This document shows, piece after piece, positions 7,649 through 8,772 of a stretch of DNA of 8,772 bases (positions within the stretch are counted from its first letter, which is position 1; each line of letters opens with the position of its first letter). The DNA is taken from contig CABVRQ010000120.1 of the NCBI GenBank assembly GCA_902500695.1, positions 1-8,772 of the forward strand, given 5' to 3'. The notes under the pieces were generated by a model that was not told the DNA's origin, ran no database searches, and saw only the letters and a list, made by a program, of their open reading frames with translations. The DNA comes from an uncultured Nitrospira sp. GTDB taxonomy: Bacteria > Nitrospirota > Nitrospiria > Nitrospirales > UBA8639. The translations under genes were made by a program, and so were the position numbers.

Positions 7649-7666
7649 AGCAACATCTTTGTTGCT
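7649..7666 (-). promoter_or_regulatory. Hexaloop hairpin at the predicted 5' end of the leader
   Basis: AGCAAC-AAAGAT-GTTGCT forms a perfect 6-bp stem with a 6-base loop carrying A1 and G4. It has the same pattern as the hairpin at 7421-7438, with three compensated pairs. It begins within a base or two of the predicted transcription start. A second AAAGAC sequence (7632-7637) follows after a short linker, but its flanks pair poorly. Confidence 0.55.
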
Positions 7667-7673
7667 ATTCAAA

Positions 7674-7702
7674 TATTTAGCAGACATATCAGCCCCTGTC
7701 AA
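7674..7702 (-). promoter_or_regulatory. Candidate sigma-70 promoter for the leader RNA
   Basis: On the - strand a perfect TTGACA -35 box (7702-7697) is followed by a spacer of exactly 17 bases and TAAATA (7679-7674), preceded by TGC as an extended -10 element. The -10 itself matches the consensus at only three of six places. The predicted start, near 7667, falls at the foot of the first hexaloop hairpin. The -35 lies inside an inverted repeat, AGCCC...GGGCT (7691-7710), and overlaps one of two CTGATTGA repeats. Confidence 0.5.
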
Positions 7703-7773
7703 TCAGGGCTAAAGACCTATTCAATCAGTTTAGGAAAAAGCTAACAACGAAGTCCCCACGCAAACCGGATGCA

Positions 7774-8589
7774 CTACGAAGTGGTTTGAGCGAGAAAGGC
7801 TACCGTGACTAACACGCCATTATACGTGCTATGGAGCGCGATTCCTGGCGCAAGACTTTCTGTTCGAATGCGTAACAGGACCGTCAACGAACCAACCAAC
7901 GAAACGGCTAATAGTGCCGGCCAATACTCAAGCACTTTCGGCATATGCACTCCAACAAAGATCATCGTGGTCATGAAACCAGCCAAACCCGGTCCCCAGG
8001 ATTGCGACATTCCGGTAAACAAGAACCCCCGGAAGAGCACCTCTTCTACAACAGGAAATACCCCAATAAACATCAAAGCCCATAGAACCTGTAACGGAAG
8101 AGGCGCACTGATCATAGCATCAAAGAGCGGTTGAGCAAGATCGTCTGACGGGAGCACACCATATTCAGTAAAGGCAACAAATCCAAAACCTAAGACTAAT
8201 CCCATCAAAACAAAACGCCATAGATTTCGAAAATCATAGGATTTCCCAAGTAGCTCCCGGAATCCATTTGCATCTAAAGATGAAATCACTCGCCGTTTCG
8301 CCAGGTGTATCGACACCAGCATGGCTCCCATCGTCCCCACACATAACGACAGGGGAAGTAACCAAATTTCCTTATACGGGGATACCGGACCCAACTGCGT
8401 CCCGACGTCAATTCCCCCGGCCAGCGTCACCACCACCCCGCCCACAGCAGAAACCATGAAGATCCCAAGGGCTTGAACAACATAGAAACATCCAACGATC
8501 AGGAACGCCGACCATGCACCCAGCCAGGGTTTCAACCGGGGTGGAGCTTGGGATGGAGAATCATCAGAGCAGAGGACCGGGAGAGGCAT
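7774..8589 (-). CDS. CPBP-family intramembrane glutamic/metallo-protease (Rce1-like)
   Basis: A 271-residue multi-pass membrane protein with about seven hydrophobic segments. The three CPBP (Abi/Rce1) motifs are intact: EEVLFR with Glu182, Glu183 and Arg187; FVGVH with Phe211 and His215; and HSTYN with His253 and Asn257. Family members are CAAX-type proteases or bacteriocin-immunity and membrane-protein processing factors; the substrate here is unknown. I chose the ATG at 8589, about 20 residues before the first membrane segment. The open frame continues upstream to a TTG at 8751, but those 54 residues look like translated non-coding DNA and a stop lies five codons further up. The ribosome site before 8589 is weak (AAAGAA), so the start is uncertain. 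The gene faces the same way as the nitrite operon but is separated from it by terminator T1. Confidence 0.85.
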   Translation of the reverse strand: MPLPVLCSDDSPSQAPPRLKPWLGAWSAFLIVGCFYVVQALGIFMVSAVGGVVVTLAGGIDVGTQLGPVSPYKEIWLLPLSLCVGTMGAMLVSIHLAKRRVISSLDANGFRELLGKSYDFRNLWRFVLMGLVLGFGFVAFTEYGVLPSDDLAQPLFDAMISAPLPLQVLWALMFIGVFPVVEEVLFRGFLFTGMSQSWGPGLAGFMTTMIFVGVHMPKVLEYWPALLAVSLVGSLTVLLRIRTESLAPGIALHSTYNGVLVTVAFLAQTTS

Positions 8590-8772
8590 AATGTTCTTTC
8601 GGGTGTTGGCGCAATTTCTTGATGTCTCAACAAGACAGACCTTGTAAACAGAAGTCACCCATTCTTCTATACCAGCACACCTCAACCCATGCGGTAACCC
8701 GGAACGACAATCATTTGGGGAGTGTTGAATAATATAGATTTTCAAGGGCAAATTTGCCCAGGATTAGATTAC
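8590..8772 (-). promoter_or_regulatory. Upstream region of the CPBP gene with a perfect palindrome
   Basis: The 183 bases before the protease start hold a perfect 14-bp palindrome, GGGCAAATTTGCCC (8746-8759), next to an A/T-rich stretch (about 8728-8745) with -10-like hexamers (TATATT, TATTAT on the - strand). A second -10-like element, TGGTATAGA, lies nearer the gene. No -35/-10 pair with good spacing is clear. The palindrome could be an operator for a dimeric repressor, or the stem of a feature that continues past the window edge. Confidence 0.35.

Larger units (their letters stand above)
7328..7667 (-). promoter_or_regulatory. Structured leader of the nitrite channel-nirA operon with tandem attenuators
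   Basis: About 340 bases would be transcribed between the candidate start point near 7667 and the channel ATG at 7327. In order on the - strand it holds a hexaloop hairpin (7649-7666), intrinsic terminator T1 (7577-7612), a C/G-rich stretch with CGGTT/AACCG/CGGTT alternatives (7501-7535), a weak ACTCC/GGAGT hairpin (7452-7471), a second hexaloop hairpin (7421-7438), terminator T2 (7368-7428), a short palindrome CGTGATCACG (7352-7361) and the ribosome site. No open frame of note is present. Two terminators in one leader imply that read-through must be actively permitted. The hairpin loops fit ANTAR-protein RNA targets. This is inference from structure; no regulator gene is in the window. Confidence 0.6.

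Noticed and set aside
8590..8751. A 54-residue N-terminal extension of the CPBP protease
   Set aside because: It needs a TTG start, is polar and unlike family N-termini, and spans the promoter-like DNA and part of the palindrome.

Overview
The window looks like chromosomal core and metabolic DNA from a Gram-negative-type bacterium of intermediate GC content. A NirC-like nitrite channel next to an assimilatory siroheme nitrite reductase, plus the TIGR03545/TIGR03546 pair (a family tied to organisms with an outer membrane), fits a Nitrospira-like nitrite oxidiser (Nitrospirota). That assignment is inferred from gene content and is not proven. No rRNA, tRNA, CRISPR array, insertion sequence or other mobile element was seen.

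Layout on the + strand: bases 1-618 hold the 3' part of a YkuE/YaeI-like metallophosphoesterase. About 300 bp follow with no convincing gene. A soluble (Si-specific-like) pyridine nucleotide transhydrogenase, sthA, lies at 919-2337. It converges, with only 19 bp between stop codons, on a four-gene block on the - strand.

The - strand block reads, in transcription order: FNT-family nitrite/formate channel (7327-6437), ferredoxin-type nitrite reductase nirA (6383-4767), a small TIGR03546 membrane protein (4668-4150) and a large TIGR03545 envelope protein (4150-2357). The last two overlap at a TGATG and look translationally coupled. The channel would import (or export) nitrite and NirA would reduce it to ammonium for assimilation. 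SthA, though not in the block, balances NADH and NADPH pools. The role of the TIGR03545/03546 pair is unknown.

Upstream of the channel, and downstream of a CPBP-family intramembrane protease (8589-7774, - strand), lies a long non-coding stretch (7328-7773) that is the most interesting part of the window. On the - strand it has a candidate promoter with a perfect TTGACA -35 box, then a hairpin with a hexanucleotide AAAGAT loop, then a strong intrinsic terminator. Further on comes a second hexaloop hairpin (AAAGGC), whose 3' arm is also the 5' arm of a second intrinsic terminator just before the channel's ribosome binding site. The two hairpins share the pattern AGYRRC-AAAGRY-GYYRCT with three compensatory base-pair changes. 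The loops fit the A1/G4 rule for RNA targets of ANTAR-domain antiterminators (NasR/NasT/EutV type). The simplest reading is a nitrite-assimilation operon controlled by antitermination at two consecutive attenuators, or by one attenuator plus a short decoy RNA.
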